A DNA stretch of 64,000 nt from Pseudomonas sp. GR 6-02 (GTDB lineage Bacteria > Pseudomonadota > Gammaproteobacteria > Pseudomonadales > Pseudomonadaceae): contig NZ_CP011567.1 of assembly GCF_001655615.1 (NCBI RefSeq), positions 4,969,001 through 5,033,000 of the forward strand, written 5' to 3'. The notes beneath the pieces were generated by a model. It saw only the letters and a list, made by a program, of their open reading frames with translations, ran no database searches and was not told the DNA's origin. Positions 51,982-60,698 of the stretch are shown here, piece by piece; the stretch's first letter is position 1, and each line of letters starts with the position of its first letter. Both the position numbers and the translations under genes were made by a program.

Positions 51982-53171
51982 TGCACCACCCCTTCAGCTT
52001 TCAACCGTTCGATGTCCTGGTCAGTCAGGCCCAGCCCCGCGAGGATGCCGTCGGTGTGCTGACCCAGACTCGGCCCCGACCAGTTCACGCCACCGGGGGT
52101 TTCGGACATTTTCGGAACGATGCCCGGCATCTTCACCGAGGCACCACCCGGCAGTTCGGCGTTGAGCAGCATGCCCCGCGCTTGATAGTGAGGATCGGCA
52201 ACGATGTCGGCCACCGAATAGATGCGCCCGGCCGGGACTTCGGCAGCTTCCAGAGCCGCCAACACCTCATCGATGGGCAGGCTGCTGGTCCAGTGAGTAA
52301 TGGCTGCGTCGAGCACGTTACTTTTGGCGGCGCGGCCATCGTTATGCGCGAACTCCGGCGCTTCGGCCAGGTCGGCCCGGCCAATCACCGCCATCAGACG
52401 CTTGTAGATCGGGTCGCTGTTGCCGGCGATCACCACGTAGGCACCGTCGGCAGTCAGGTAGGTGTTGGACGGCGCAATACCCGGTAACGCCCCGCCGCTG
52501 CGCTCACGCACATGACCGAGCATGTCGTATTCCGGCACCAGGCTTTCCATGACGTTGAACACGCTTTCGGCCAACGACACATCGACCACTTGCCCGCCGC
52601 CCTGCCCGGTCTTGACCCGCAGCAGCGACATCAAGGCACCGATGACCGCGTGCAGCGAAGCCAGGGAATCCCCCAGACTCACCCCCACTCGGGCCGGCGG
52701 CGAACCGGGAGTACCGGTGGTATAGCGAATCCCGCCCATCGCCTCGCCGATCGCCCCGAAACCCGGACGATCACGGTACGGGCCGGTCTGGCCGTAACCG
52801 GAAATGCGCACCAGCGTCAGGTTGGGATTGAGGGCATGCAACACGTCCCAGCCCAGGCCGAGTTTCTCCAGGGCGCCGGGGCGCAGGTTTTCGATCAGCA
52901 CATCGGCGTCGCTCGCCAGTTGCTTGACCAGTTCGATGCCTTCAGGGGATTTCAGATTCAGCGCCAGGGACTTCTTGTTTCGCGATTGCAGGTACCACCA
53001 CAACGAAGTGCCTTCGTGCAGCTTGCGCCATTTACGCAGGGGATCGCCCTGGCCCATGGCTTCGATCTTGATCACTTCGGCGCCGAACTCGGCCAGCATG
53101 CGCGCGGCAAACGGCGCGGCGATCAGCGTGCCGATCTCGATCACTTTGATTGCACTCAAGGGGGCAGTCAT
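51978..53171 (-). CDS. CaiB/BaiF-type (class III) CoA transferase
   Basis: The product is 397 aa from ATG 53171 (MTAPLSAIKVIEIGTLIAAP). Family segments include LEKLGLGWDVLHALNPNLTL, VRISGYGQTGPYRDRPGFG and a central GDSLASLHAVIGAL. It moves CoA from a donor acyl-CoA to a carboxylic acid. Coupling to the HMG-CoA-lyase-type gene suggests activation of 3-hydroxy-3-methylglutarate or a similar diacid. Confidence 0.9.
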   Translation of the reverse strand: MTAPLSAIKVIEIGTLIAAPFAARMLAEFGAEVIKIEAMGQGDPLRKWRKLHEGTSLWWYLQSRNKKSLALNLKSPEGIELVKQLASDADVLIENLRPGALEKLGLGWDVLHALNPNLTLVRISGYGQTGPYRDRPGFGAIGEAMGGIRYTTGTPGSPPARVGVSLGDSLASLHAVIGALMSLLRVKTGQGGGQVVDVSLAESVFNVMESLVPEYDMLGHVRERSGGALPGIAPSNTYLTADGAYVVIAGNSDPIYKRLMAVIGRADLAEAPEFAHNDGRAAKSNVLDAAITHWTSSLPIDEVLAALEAAEVPAGRIYSVADIVADPHYQARGMLLNAELPGGASVKMPGIVPKMSETPGGVNWSGPSLGQHTDGILAGLGLTDQDIERLKAEGVVQ

Positions 53172-53297
53172 CGCGGGGGTACCTCTTGTTCTTGGAATAT
53201 GCGCCAAGGCTAGAGGACCGAGTGGCATGGAATCCAACCTTCTGTTGGCAACGACCGTTCGCGAAACGCGAATGCTCGTCCATGCAATCGAGAACTG

Positions 53298-54206
53298 TCA
53301 GGTCTGGCCGCGCAAATGCTCAAACAACATCCGGCTCACCGGCGACAGCGCCACTTCATCGCGCACCACCAGAATCAACGCACGATCCGACCAGTCATCC
53401 GTCAGCGGCACCGCGTGCAACCCCAGCGCCCGGCCAAACAGTTCGTAGGCCTTTAGCGGCAGGATGCCGATGCCCATGTTGGCCTGGACCATCCGGCACA
53501 TGGCGTCGAACCCCGGCACATGGATCCGCAACCTCAGCACCTTGCCGGCCTTGCGCGCGGCCGCATGGGTGCGCATGTTGATGGAACTGGCCGAATGCAG
53601 ACCGACGTAATCGCTGTCCAGCGTGTCGGCAAAAGCCAAAGCCGAACGACTCGCCAGCGGATGATCGGCCGGCATCAGCACGACCAGTTTGTCCTGACGA
53701 TAAACAACACTGTGCAGCCCCTTGACGTCGCTGTCGCTGGAGCAGATCCCGAGGTCCGCCACGCCATCGAGCACGCCTTGAATCACCCCGCTGCTGGGGC
53801 GCTCTTCGAGGTCGGTCTTGACCTGCGGATGGCGCGCGGAAAAGTCCCGCAGGTCTTCGGGCAGGAATTGAATGATCGCCGACAGGTTGGCGAGCATCCG
53901 CACATAACCGCGCACACCGTGGCTGTGTTCGCCCAGTTCGAGGCCCATTTTCTCGACGTTGAACAGCATCTGCCGGGCATGGTGCAGCAGGGTTTCACCG
54001 GCCGGTGTCAGCGTCATGCCCTTGGCCTGGCGTACGAACAGGCTGATGCCCAGCGCCTCCTCCAGCTCCATCAACCGCTTGCTGGCCGCCGACACCGCGA
54101 TCGCTTCGCGGGCGGCGGCACGGGTCAAGGTGCCCTCTTCGTGAACGGCCACAAACAGCTGGAGAGTGATCAGGTCGAGACGGCGGATCAGGCTTTTTTG
54201 CAGCAT
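53298..54206 (-). CDS. LysR-family transcriptional regulator
   Basis: The product is 302 aa from ATG 54206. The N-terminal winged helix (about 10-70; LQLFVAVHEEGTLTRAAARE) and the substrate-binding half (about 95-300) are intact. It is upstream of, and on the same strand as, the CaiB/HMGL/MFS unit, and divergent from the oxoamine synthase gene. Either neighbour could be its target. Confidence 0.92.
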   Translation of the reverse strand: MLQKSLIRRLDLITLQLFVAVHEEGTLTRAAAREAIAVSAASKRLMELEEALGISLFVRQAKGMTLTPAGETLLHHARQMLFNVEKMGLELGEHSHGVRGYVRMLANLSAIIQFLPEDLRDFSARHPQVKTDLEERPSSGVIQGVLDGVADLGICSSDSDVKGLHSVVYRQDKLVVLMPADHPLASRSALAFADTLDSDYVGLHSASSINMRTHAAARKAGKVLRLRIHVPGFDAMCRMVQANMGIGILPLKAYELFGRALGLHAVPLTDDWSDRALILVVRDEVALSPVSRMLFEHLRGQT

Positions 54207-54446
54207 GGCAGGGCTCGATGATTTCGGTTCGACTGAGTCGGCAGGATAGCCCGGATTCGATTCGTGCCCGCCATCCAATTACCCACAGCACCCCAGGGCA
54301 TCGCCCTACAACTAATTCTCTTACAACTCTCAGTACTACCGGAAACAGCCGATTCAAAGCCCATCGGGACTCTCTGTAAAGTCTGGCAACACACACAAAC
54401 TGCAACAAACCCACGGATAGATTCATTCAAGGAATGTCACTTACAC

Positions 54447-55682
54447 ATGAGCCAGATACCGTACACGGCGCACACCTTCACCAACTACCGCAAACTCGTT
54501 TCATTGGCTGACCATGATTGGGAGGCCGCCGAAACCGGAAAAATCGCGGGGCTCAACGTTGAGATAAAAAGTGCCAACCGCATGCTGGATCAGTACGGGA
54601 GAGCGTTTCATGATTTCTGTACGACGTCATACCTGGGGCTGGATCACCATCCCGATATTCTCGACGGCGCCATGACCACGCTGTGGGAAACCGGCACACT
54701 TCGCATCGCCAATTCCAAGAACCGCTGCAAGCTGGCGATTCTGGACCAATACGAAACCGAACTGTCCGAGTTGTTCGGCGCCAGTTGCCTGAGCACTCTG
54801 TCGTGCAGCGCGGCGAGTGCCGGGATCCTGCCACTGCTGGCCAGCGGCGTATTCACGGAAAATAGCCCTCCGGTGATGGCTTTCGACCGGTTGGCGCATT
54901 ACTCGATGAGTCACCTCAAAGCCGCCTGTGCCGATGAAACGAAGGTCGTGACGTGCCCGCATAACGACATGGACTTCCTCGAGACGCTGTGTCAACAGCA
55001 CACCAGGGTCGCGTATGTCGCCGACGGCGCCTACAGCATGGGCGGGGTTGCGGACATGGACAGCCTTTTGTATCTGAAGGACCGCTATGGGCTGTTTCTC
55101 TATCTGGACGACTCCCACGCGCTTTCCTCTGTAGGAACATTCGGCGCCGGTCTTGTGCGTCCCAGGCTGCATACCCTGGATGATGACTGCCTCATCGTCG
55201 CCTCGCTGGCCAAGTCGTTCGGCGCCAGCGGCGGTCTGGTGATGCTGGGCAGTGAACGGCAGAAGAAGCTCATTGCGCGTTACGGCGGCCCCAGCAACTG
55301 GTCGCAAAGCCTGAACAGTGCAGCCATTGGCGCGGGCCGGGCATCCATCCAGCTACACCACACCCTGGAATTCGCCGAGCTGCAGGAAAAGCTTCAGGTT
55401 AATATCCGCCTCTTTGACAGCCTCATACGAACCGCACAACACAACAGCAACATGGCGATTCGACTGGTCAATTGCGGTGAGGCATCGCTGGCCAACCACA
55501 TCGCCATTGAACTGGCCAATCACGGATTCTTCACCTCGGCAGTCTTTTTCCCGGTGGTTGCACAAGGCAAGGCAGCCATCAGAATCACCCTGCGCGCCGA
55601 CATGGGGACGACGCTGATCCGCCATTTCTGTGGACTCATCACCGAGCTTTTACGTGCTCACGGCCGGGACATCGGCGGCTGA
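54447..55682 (+). CDS. Alpha-oxoamine synthase-family PLP enzyme
   Basis: The product is 411 aa from ATG 54447 (MSQIPYTAHTFTNYRKLVSL). It is a fold-type I PLP enzyme of the KBL/BioF/serine palmitoyltransferase group: TSYLGLDHHPD (substrate region), cofactor residues His151, Asp221 and His224 (LDDSHALSSVG) and PLP-Lys256 (SLAKSFGASGG). Such enzymes join an acyl thioester to an amino acid with loss of CO2. No biotin, threonine or sphingolipid genes are nearby, so it is not an ordinary BioF or Kbl. CqsA-type autoinducer synthases are the same family. The next gene encodes an exporter. Confidence 0.83.
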   Translation: MSQIPYTAHTFTNYRKLVSLADHDWEAAETGKIAGLNVEIKSANRMLDQYGRAFHDFCTTSYLGLDHHPDILDGAMTTLWETGTLRIANSKNRCKLAILDQYETELSELFGASCLSTLSCSAASAGILPLLASGVFTENSPPVMAFDRLAHYSMSHLKAACADETKVVTCPHNDMDFLETLCQQHTRVAYVADGAYSMGGVADMDSLLYLKDRYGLFLYLDDSHALSSVGTFGAGLVRPRLHTLDDDCLIVASLAKSFGASGGLVMLGSERQKKLIARYGGPSNWSQSLNSAAIGAGRASIQLHHTLEFAELQEKLQVNIRLFDSLIRTAQHNSNMAIRLVNCGEASLANHIAIELANHGFFTSAVFFPVVAQGKAAIRITLRADMGTTLIRHFCGLITELLRAHGRDIGG

Positions 55683-55700
55683 AAAAACAGGGAAGATTAA

Positions 55701-56867
55701 ATGAAGAGCAGCACCACCCTCCTGATCACCTGCTGTACGGTTTTTCTCGCCCAATTGGGCATGAGCATTTATCTGTCGGCGCTGCCGGATATTGCCCGGG
55801 ATCTGTCCGCAGATGCCTCACAGGTTTCATGGGGGTTGGCGGTGTATCTGATCGGCATGGCGCTGCCGATGCTGTTCTGGGGCAGCCTGGGCCAACGCAT
55901 TGGCCGCAAGCCGGTATTGCTCGCGGCGCTCGGCCTCTATGGGCTGGGCAACCTGGCCCTGCCTCTGGGCCAGACACTTGAATCGTTCCTGGTTTTTCGC
56001 CTGATTCAGGGGATTGGCGCCAGCGGGATTTCAGTCATGGCCCGGGTGCTGATCCGCGACAGTTTTCGCGGCGATCTGCTGGCCAAGGCGTTGTCCTGGA
56101 TATCGATTTCCTTTGTGGTGGCGCTGGGTATCGGTCAATACCTGGGGTCGATCATCCAGGTGACACTGGGCTGGTCAGCGATTTTCTACTTATTGGGTGG
56201 TGTGAGCCTGTTGATGGCGCTGGTGGTGGCGCGGGTCACGTTCCCGATGCTGGCAGAAGAGAACACACCATCATCCGCCTGGACGAGCTACGGGCACATT
56301 CTGCGGCATCGGGCCTTCCTGTTACCGGCCCTCGCCGGTGGCTTGGGGTATGGGGTGATTGTCGCGTTCAACACCGCTGCACCGCTGATTCTGCAAGGCG
56401 CCTTCAAGTGGTCGGCAGTGGAATACGGCTTGTTGGGCTGGCCCATCAGCGCGGCGTACTTTCTCGGGGCCGTGGCGGTCAATCGCTTCGTACTGCATAC
56501 CGGTCAGCAATGGCTGATGACGGCGGGCGTCGGGCTGATACTGGCCGGCAGCGCAGTCATGTTGCTGGGTAGCCTCGCAGGCACGTCTATCGCGCTGCTG
56601 TTCTGGTTGCCCTATTGTTTTGCAGTATTCGGCCAATCGCTGATTTACCCAATCAGCTTGTCCCTGGCCAACCACGGTTCCCCGGTCGGCGGTGCTTATG
56701 CGATGGCGTTGAGCGGTTTCATTCATCAACTGATGGCCGCCGTTATCGGCGGTATCGCCAGCCTGATAGCCAGCCAGCAGGCATGGCCTTTGTCGCTGTT
56801 ATGCACCTTGCTGGCCTTGGGCGCGCTGCTTTGCGTAGTGCTCGCGCCCGGCCGTCGAACCGCTTAG
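55701..56867 (+). CDS. MFS exporter, Bcr/CflA-like
   Basis: The product is 388 aa with 12 predicted helices and DHA1-type signatures: [20 protein letters not shown], the loop [14 protein letters not shown] and [21 protein letters not shown]. It starts 18 bp after the oxoamine synthase gene, so it probably exports that enzyme's product. The stop overlaps the convergent alcohol dehydrogenase gene by 4 bp. Confidence 0.88.
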   Translation: MKSSTTLLITCCTVFLAQLGMSIYLSALPDIARDLSADASQVSWGLAVYLIGMALPMLFWGSLGQRIGRKPVLLAALGLYGLGNLALPLGQTLESFLVFRLIQGIGASGISVMARVLIRDSFRGDLLAKALSWISISFVVALGIGQYLGSIIQVTLGWSAIFYLLGGVSLLMALVVARVTFPMLAEENTPSSAWTSYGHILRHRAFLLPALAGGLGYGVIVAFNTAAPLILQGAFKWSAVEYGLLGWPISAAYFLGAVAVNRFVLHTGQQWLMTAGVGLILAGSAVMLLGSLAGTSIALLFWLPYCFAVFGQSLIYPISLSLANHGSPVGGAYAMALSGFIHQLMAAVIGGIASLIASQQAWPLSLLCTLLALGALLCVVLAPGRRTA

Positions 56868-58012
56868 AACGCGCTGCGGAAAATCTCCTCGATCTGCCGC
56901 TGATCCGCCGCCCGTGGGTTGGTCAGTCCACAGGCGTCTTTCAGGGCATTGCTGGCAAGGACCGGGATGTCATTGAGCCTGGCACCGAGCTCACGCAAAC
57001 CGGCGGGAATGTCCACATCCCTGGCCAGGCTGCGGATCGCCGCGATCGCCGCCTGCGCGCCCTCTTCCGGACTGAGCCCGCGAATGTCGGCCCCCATCGC
57101 GTGGGCAACGTCGGTCAGGCGAGGGGCGCACACCAGCGCGTTGAAGCTCTGCACGTGAGGTAGCAGCACCGCGTTACACACACCATGGGGCAGGTCGTAG
57201 AACCCGCCTAACTGATGGGCCATCGCGTGAACGTAACCAAGGGACGCATTGTTGAACGCCATGCCCGCCATAAATTGCGCGTAGGCCATGTTTTCCCGCG
57301 CGATCATGTCACTGCCGTCCTGCACGGCTTGGCGCAGGTTGTCGCTGATCAATGTGATGGCTTTCAGCGCACAGGCATCGGTAATCGGGTTGGCTGCCGT
57401 GGAGACGTAGGCTTCGACGGCATGGGTCAACGCGTCCATGCCGGTGGCGGCGGTCAGGCCTTTGGGCATGGCGACCATCAGTTCCGGATCGTTGACTGAC
57501 AGCAGCGGCGTAACGTTGCGGTCGACGATGGCCATTTTTACGTGGCGCGATTCATCCGTGATGATGCAAAAACGGGTCATCTCGCTGGCAGTGCCGGCGG
57601 TGGTGTTGATCGCGATCAACGGTAGCTGGGGTTTGGCCGACCGATCGACACCTTCGTAGTCACGGATCGTCCCACCGTTGGTGGCGCACAAGGCGATGCC
57701 CTTGGCGCAGTCGTGAGGCGAACCGCCGCCCAGAGACACCACGAAATCACAGCGACTTTCCTTGAGCAGGCCCAGGCCGCGCTCGACGTTGGCGATGCTC
57801 GGATTCGGCTTGGCGCCGTCGAAAATCACCGAGTCGATGTCCTGCAACGCCAGTTTCTCGGCAATCCTCGATGCCACGCCAGCCTTGGCCAGCCCGGCGT
57901 CAGTGACTATCAGCGCCTTGCGAAAACCATACTTGCCAATGGCGTCCATGGCTTCGTCGAGGCAACCGGTGCCCATGATGTTCACGGCGGGGATGAAAAA
58001 CGTACTGCTCAT
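56864..58012 (-). CDS. Iron-containing alcohol dehydrogenase
   Basis: The product is 382 aa from ATG 58012 ([20 protein letters not shown]). NAD-binding [11 protein letters not shown] (96-106) and metal ligands Asp193, His197, His262 and His276 are in place. This is the YiaY/EutG/AdhB group of Fe-dependent dehydrogenases for primary alcohols such as ethanol. The natural substrate is not given by the context. Confidence 0.9.
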   Translation of the reverse strand: MSSTFFIPAVNIMGTGCLDEAMDAIGKYGFRKALIVTDAGLAKAGVASRIAEKLALQDIDSVIFDGAKPNPSIANVERGLGLLKESRCDFVVSLGGGSPHDCAKGIALCATNGGTIRDYEGVDRSAKPQLPLIAINTTAGTASEMTRFCIITDESRHVKMAIVDRNVTPLLSVNDPELMVAMPKGLTAATGMDALTHAVEAYVSTAANPITDACALKAITLISDNLRQAVQDGSDMIARENMAYAQFMAGMAFNNASLGYVHAMAHQLGGFYDLPHGVCNAVLLPHVQSFNALVCAPRLTDVAHAMGADIRGLSPEEGAQAAIAAIRSLARDVDIPAGLRELGARLNDIPVLASNALKDACGLTNPRAADQRQIEEIFRSAF

Positions 58013-58168
58013 GCGCGAGTCTCCTGGCTGAAACCGAATCGGCAATGCCGATTCGGCGGGTGCGCACAGGGTCGACCGATCAGTCACGCGGTATGTTGAT
58101 CTGGCTCAACGCCCGGGCGTGATAAAGTCGCCGTCCATCAGACCTTTTGCTTCGAGACGACAAACGCA

Positions 58169-59188
58169 ATGACCGATTTCCAGGATGTCGATGCCCAACT
58201 TGAAGACTGGAACGCCTTGCGCACCACCGCCTCATTCGGCGGCCTGCTGGTGGGTAACGGCGCCAGCCGCGCCGTGTGGGACGACTTCGGCTACGACTCG
58301 CTGTTCGAAAATGCCCGCACCGTCGAAGAAAAACCGCTGAGCCAGTCCGAGCTGAGCGTGTTCGACGCGATGCAGACGCGCAGTTTTGAACAAGTGCTTG
58401 GGGCGCTGAAGACCACCAGCCGGGTCAACAAGGCCCTGGCCGTCAGCTCTGCGGCACCGCGCAATCGCTACTACGCGATCAAGGAAGCGCTGATCAACAC
58501 CGTGCACGCGGTGCATATCCCGTGGCGGCTGGTGAAGCCTTCGACGCTGGCGACGATCAATCAGGAACTGGGCAGCTATCGGACGGTGTTCACCACCAAC
58601 TACGACTTGCTCAGCTATTGGGCGATCCAGCATCGGCCGGACGTCGTGACCGACCTGTTCCAGGGTGCCGAACCCGGCTTCGATCTGAGCGCCAGCGCCA
58701 CCGACAAACCACGTTTGCTGTACCTGCACGGCGGCCTGCATCTGGTGCGCAATCAGGACGGCACCGCGCGCAAGTTGATGTCGACCGAGGGAACGTTGCT
58801 CGGTAATTTCGCGATCAACAATACGATCAAGACCCTCGACGACGTGCCGCTGTTCGTCAACGAAGGCCCGGCGCAAGACAAACTCAAGACCATTCGCAGT
58901 TCGGATTACCTGTCGTTCTGCTACGACCAGTTACTCGGCCACGGTGACGGGTTGTGCATCTTCGGGCATGCCCTTGGCGAGCAGGACAGTCACATCGCTC
59001 ATGCACTGCGACAGGCGAAGCCGAAGGTGGTAGCGATCTCGATTTACCCGCGCAGCAAGGCGTTCATCCAGCATCAAAAGCGGCATTACGCGAAGGTGTT
59101 CGAGGGGACGGGTGTGGCGTTGCGTTTTTTTGATTCGAAGACGCATGCGCTCGGTAACCCTAAGCTGACCGTGCCGGTCGAGGTCTGA
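58169..59188 (+). CDS. DUF4917 protein with SIR2-like motifs
   Basis: The product is 339 aa. The SIR2-like pattern is visible: LLVGNGASRAVW (GNGAS at 29-33), FTTNYDLLSYWA (TTNYD at 142-146), LHGGLH at 186-191 and FGHALGEQDSHI near 266. These are the NAD-binding and catalytic positions of SIR2-like domains, some of which degrade NAD+ in phage defence. No partner effector or sensor is next door, so a defence role is speculative. Confidence 0.78.
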   Translation: MTDFQDVDAQLEDWNALRTTASFGGLLVGNGASRAVWDDFGYDSLFENARTVEEKPLSQSELSVFDAMQTRSFEQVLGALKTTSRVNKALAVSSAAPRNRYYAIKEALINTVHAVHIPWRLVKPSTLATINQELGSYRTVFTTNYDLLSYWAIQHRPDVVTDLFQGAEPGFDLSASATDKPRLLYLHGGLHLVRNQDGTARKLMSTEGTLLGNFAINNTIKTLDDVPLFVNEGPAQDKLKTIRSSDYLSFCYDQLLGHGDGLCIFGHALGEQDSHIAHALRQAKPKVVAISIYPRSKAFIQHQKRHYAKVFEGTGVALRFFDSKTHALGNPKLTVPVEV

Positions 59189-59190
59189 CC

Positions 59191-59220
59191 TGTGGCGAGG
59201 GGGCTTGCCCCCTCGCCACA
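59191..59220. repeat. Perfect 30-bp REP palindrome
   Basis: TGTGGCGAGGGGGCT / TGCCCCCTCGCCACA begins 2 bp after the DUF4917 stop and lies before the convergent XRE gene stop. It is a member of the TGTGGCGAGG REP family and may terminate transcription. Confidence 0.88.
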
Positions 59221-59234
59221 AAAGCCCGATAACC

Positions 59235-59777
59235 TCATTCCTCGCTGCTATGCACCACCACCAACAACTGCGCCTGCACCTCGCCCACTGACCTGAGGCG
59301 ATGCGGTTTCTGCGCGTTGAAGTGCAGCGCATCCCCACGATTGAGCAGCACCCGCTCGTTCATGAAGTCCACTTCCACCTGCCCTTCGTGGACGAACAGA
59401 AACTCTTCCCCCAGGTGTTCCTTGAACGTTTTGTCGGTGAACTCGCTCGGCGGGTAAATGATGAACGGCAACAGACTGCGCTCACTGACCTGATGGGCCA
59501 ACACCGCATAACCCGGGCTCTGGTCGTTGGCGGCCAGGGACTGGCGTTCGTCGCTACGCACCAGGCTGTAGCTGTCGAGGCTGACGTTGTCTTCGGAAAA
59601 CAATTCCTCGACCTTCACGTTCAGCGCCCTGGCCAGTTTCAGCGCGGCGGCGATCGAGGGGGTATTCAACCCGCGCTCGACCTTCGACAGATAGCTCTTG
59701 GTCATGCCGGATTTTTCGGCCAGGGCCTCCAGCGTCACGCCAAGTTTTTTTCTCAATAATTTCAAACGGATAGACAT
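59235..59777 (-). CDS. XRE-type regulator with cupin domain
   Basis: The product is 180 aa. An N-terminal HTH_3 domain (about 6-60; LGVTLEALAEKSGMTKSYLS) is joined to a C-terminal cupin_2 domain (about 105-175; HLGEEFLFVHEGQVEVDF, GDALHFNAQKPHRL). This architecture is common in local repressors of small-molecule catabolism. It diverges from the aldolase-type gene, with palindromic sequences between them. Confidence 0.92.
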   Translation of the reverse strand: MSIRLKLLRKKLGVTLEALAEKSGMTKSYLSKVERGLNTPSIAAALKLARALNVKVEELFSEDNVSLDSYSLVRSDERQSLAANDQSPGYAVLAHQVSERSLLPFIIYPPSEFTDKTFKEHLGEEFLFVHEGQVEVDFMNERVLLNRGDALHFNAQKPHRLRSVGEVQAQLLVVVHSSEE

Positions 59778-59823
59778 GTAGAGCGATTAACCCATCAAGG
59801 AGGCAACGATTTATCCTTGCCAA

Positions 59824-59857
59824 TGACACAAAGTGTCATATAGCCTCTTTAGTGTCA
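59824..59857. promoter_or_regulatory. Palindromic operator for the XRE-cupin regulator
   Basis: TGACAC-AAA-GTGTCA (59824-59838) is a perfect palindrome. A further GTGTCA half-site (59852-59857) repeats the right arm 19 bp on. It lies between the divergent regulator and aldolase-type genes, so it is the expected binding site for autoregulation and operon control. Confidence 0.75.
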
Positions 59858-59886
59858 TTTGCATGCCCCACCCAAAGGACACCGAT

Positions 59887-60669
59887 ATGGCCAAGACATT
59901 AGCACTACCCAAAGAGCAACTGGTCAAGCAAGCGCTGACACAGATGCAAAACACCCTGGCGGATAATACGTGGACCGACCGGCAAAAGCTGGCCCTGACC
60001 TGCCGCATTCTCTTCGAAAACGGCCACGACTCCGGCCTGGCCGGGCAAATCACCGCTCGCGGCCCGCAACCGGGCACCTATTACACCCAGCAACTGGGCC
60101 TGGGTTTCGACGAGATCACTTCAGGCAATCTGTTGCTGGTCAACGAAGACCTGGAAGTGCTTGAAGGCCACGGCATGCCCAACCCGGCCAACCGCTTCCA
60201 TAGCTGGGTGTACCGCGCCCGGCCGGACGTGAACTGCATTATTCACACGCACCCGACTCACGTCGCGGCGCTGTCGATGCTGGAAGTACCGCTGCAGATT
60301 TCCCACATGGACCTCTGCCCGCTCTACGACGACTGCGCGTTTCTCGAAGGCTGGCCGGGGGTGCCCGTGGGCAATGAAGAAGGCGAACTGATTGCCGGGG
60401 CCTTGGGCGACAAGCGGGCGATCCTGCTTTCCCACCATGGCCAGTTGTCCACCGGCGCGACCATCGAAGAGGCCTGTGTCATTGCGCAACTGATCGAACG
60501 CGCAGCGAAGTTGCAGTTGCTGGCCATGGCCGCCGGTGCAATCAAACCGATTCTTCCCGAGCTGGGCCGTGAAGCCCACGACTGGATATCCAAGCCCAAG
60601 CGCCACGCTGCCGCATTCAACTACTACGCCCGGCAGAACCTGCGCCAACACGCCGATTGCCTGCACTGA
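59887..60669 (+). CDS. Class II aldolase/adducin-family protein
   Basis: The product is 260 aa from ATG 59887 (AAAGGA upstream). Zinc ligands HTHPTH (His120, His122) and the later LSHHGQLSTG (His183/184) are present, as in fuculose-phosphate aldolase-like proteins. Many members are aldolases or dehydratases on sugar-like acids, but the substrate is not evident. It is followed 29 bp on by a DapA-like gene, and both are likely controlled by the divergent XRE-cupin regulator. Confidence 0.85.
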   Translation: MAKTLALPKEQLVKQALTQMQNTLADNTWTDRQKLALTCRILFENGHDSGLAGQITARGPQPGTYYTQQLGLGFDEITSGNLLLVNEDLEVLEGHGMPNPANRFHSWVYRARPDVNCIIHTHPTHVAALSMLEVPLQISHMDLCPLYDDCAFLEGWPGVPVGNEEGELIAGALGDKRAILLSHHGQLSTGATIEEACVIAQLIERAAKLQLLAMAAGAIKPILPELGREAHDWISKPKRHAAAFNYYARQNLRQHADCLH

Positions 60670-60698
60670 CCCCACTCATTCTTGAAAGGAGAGACGCC

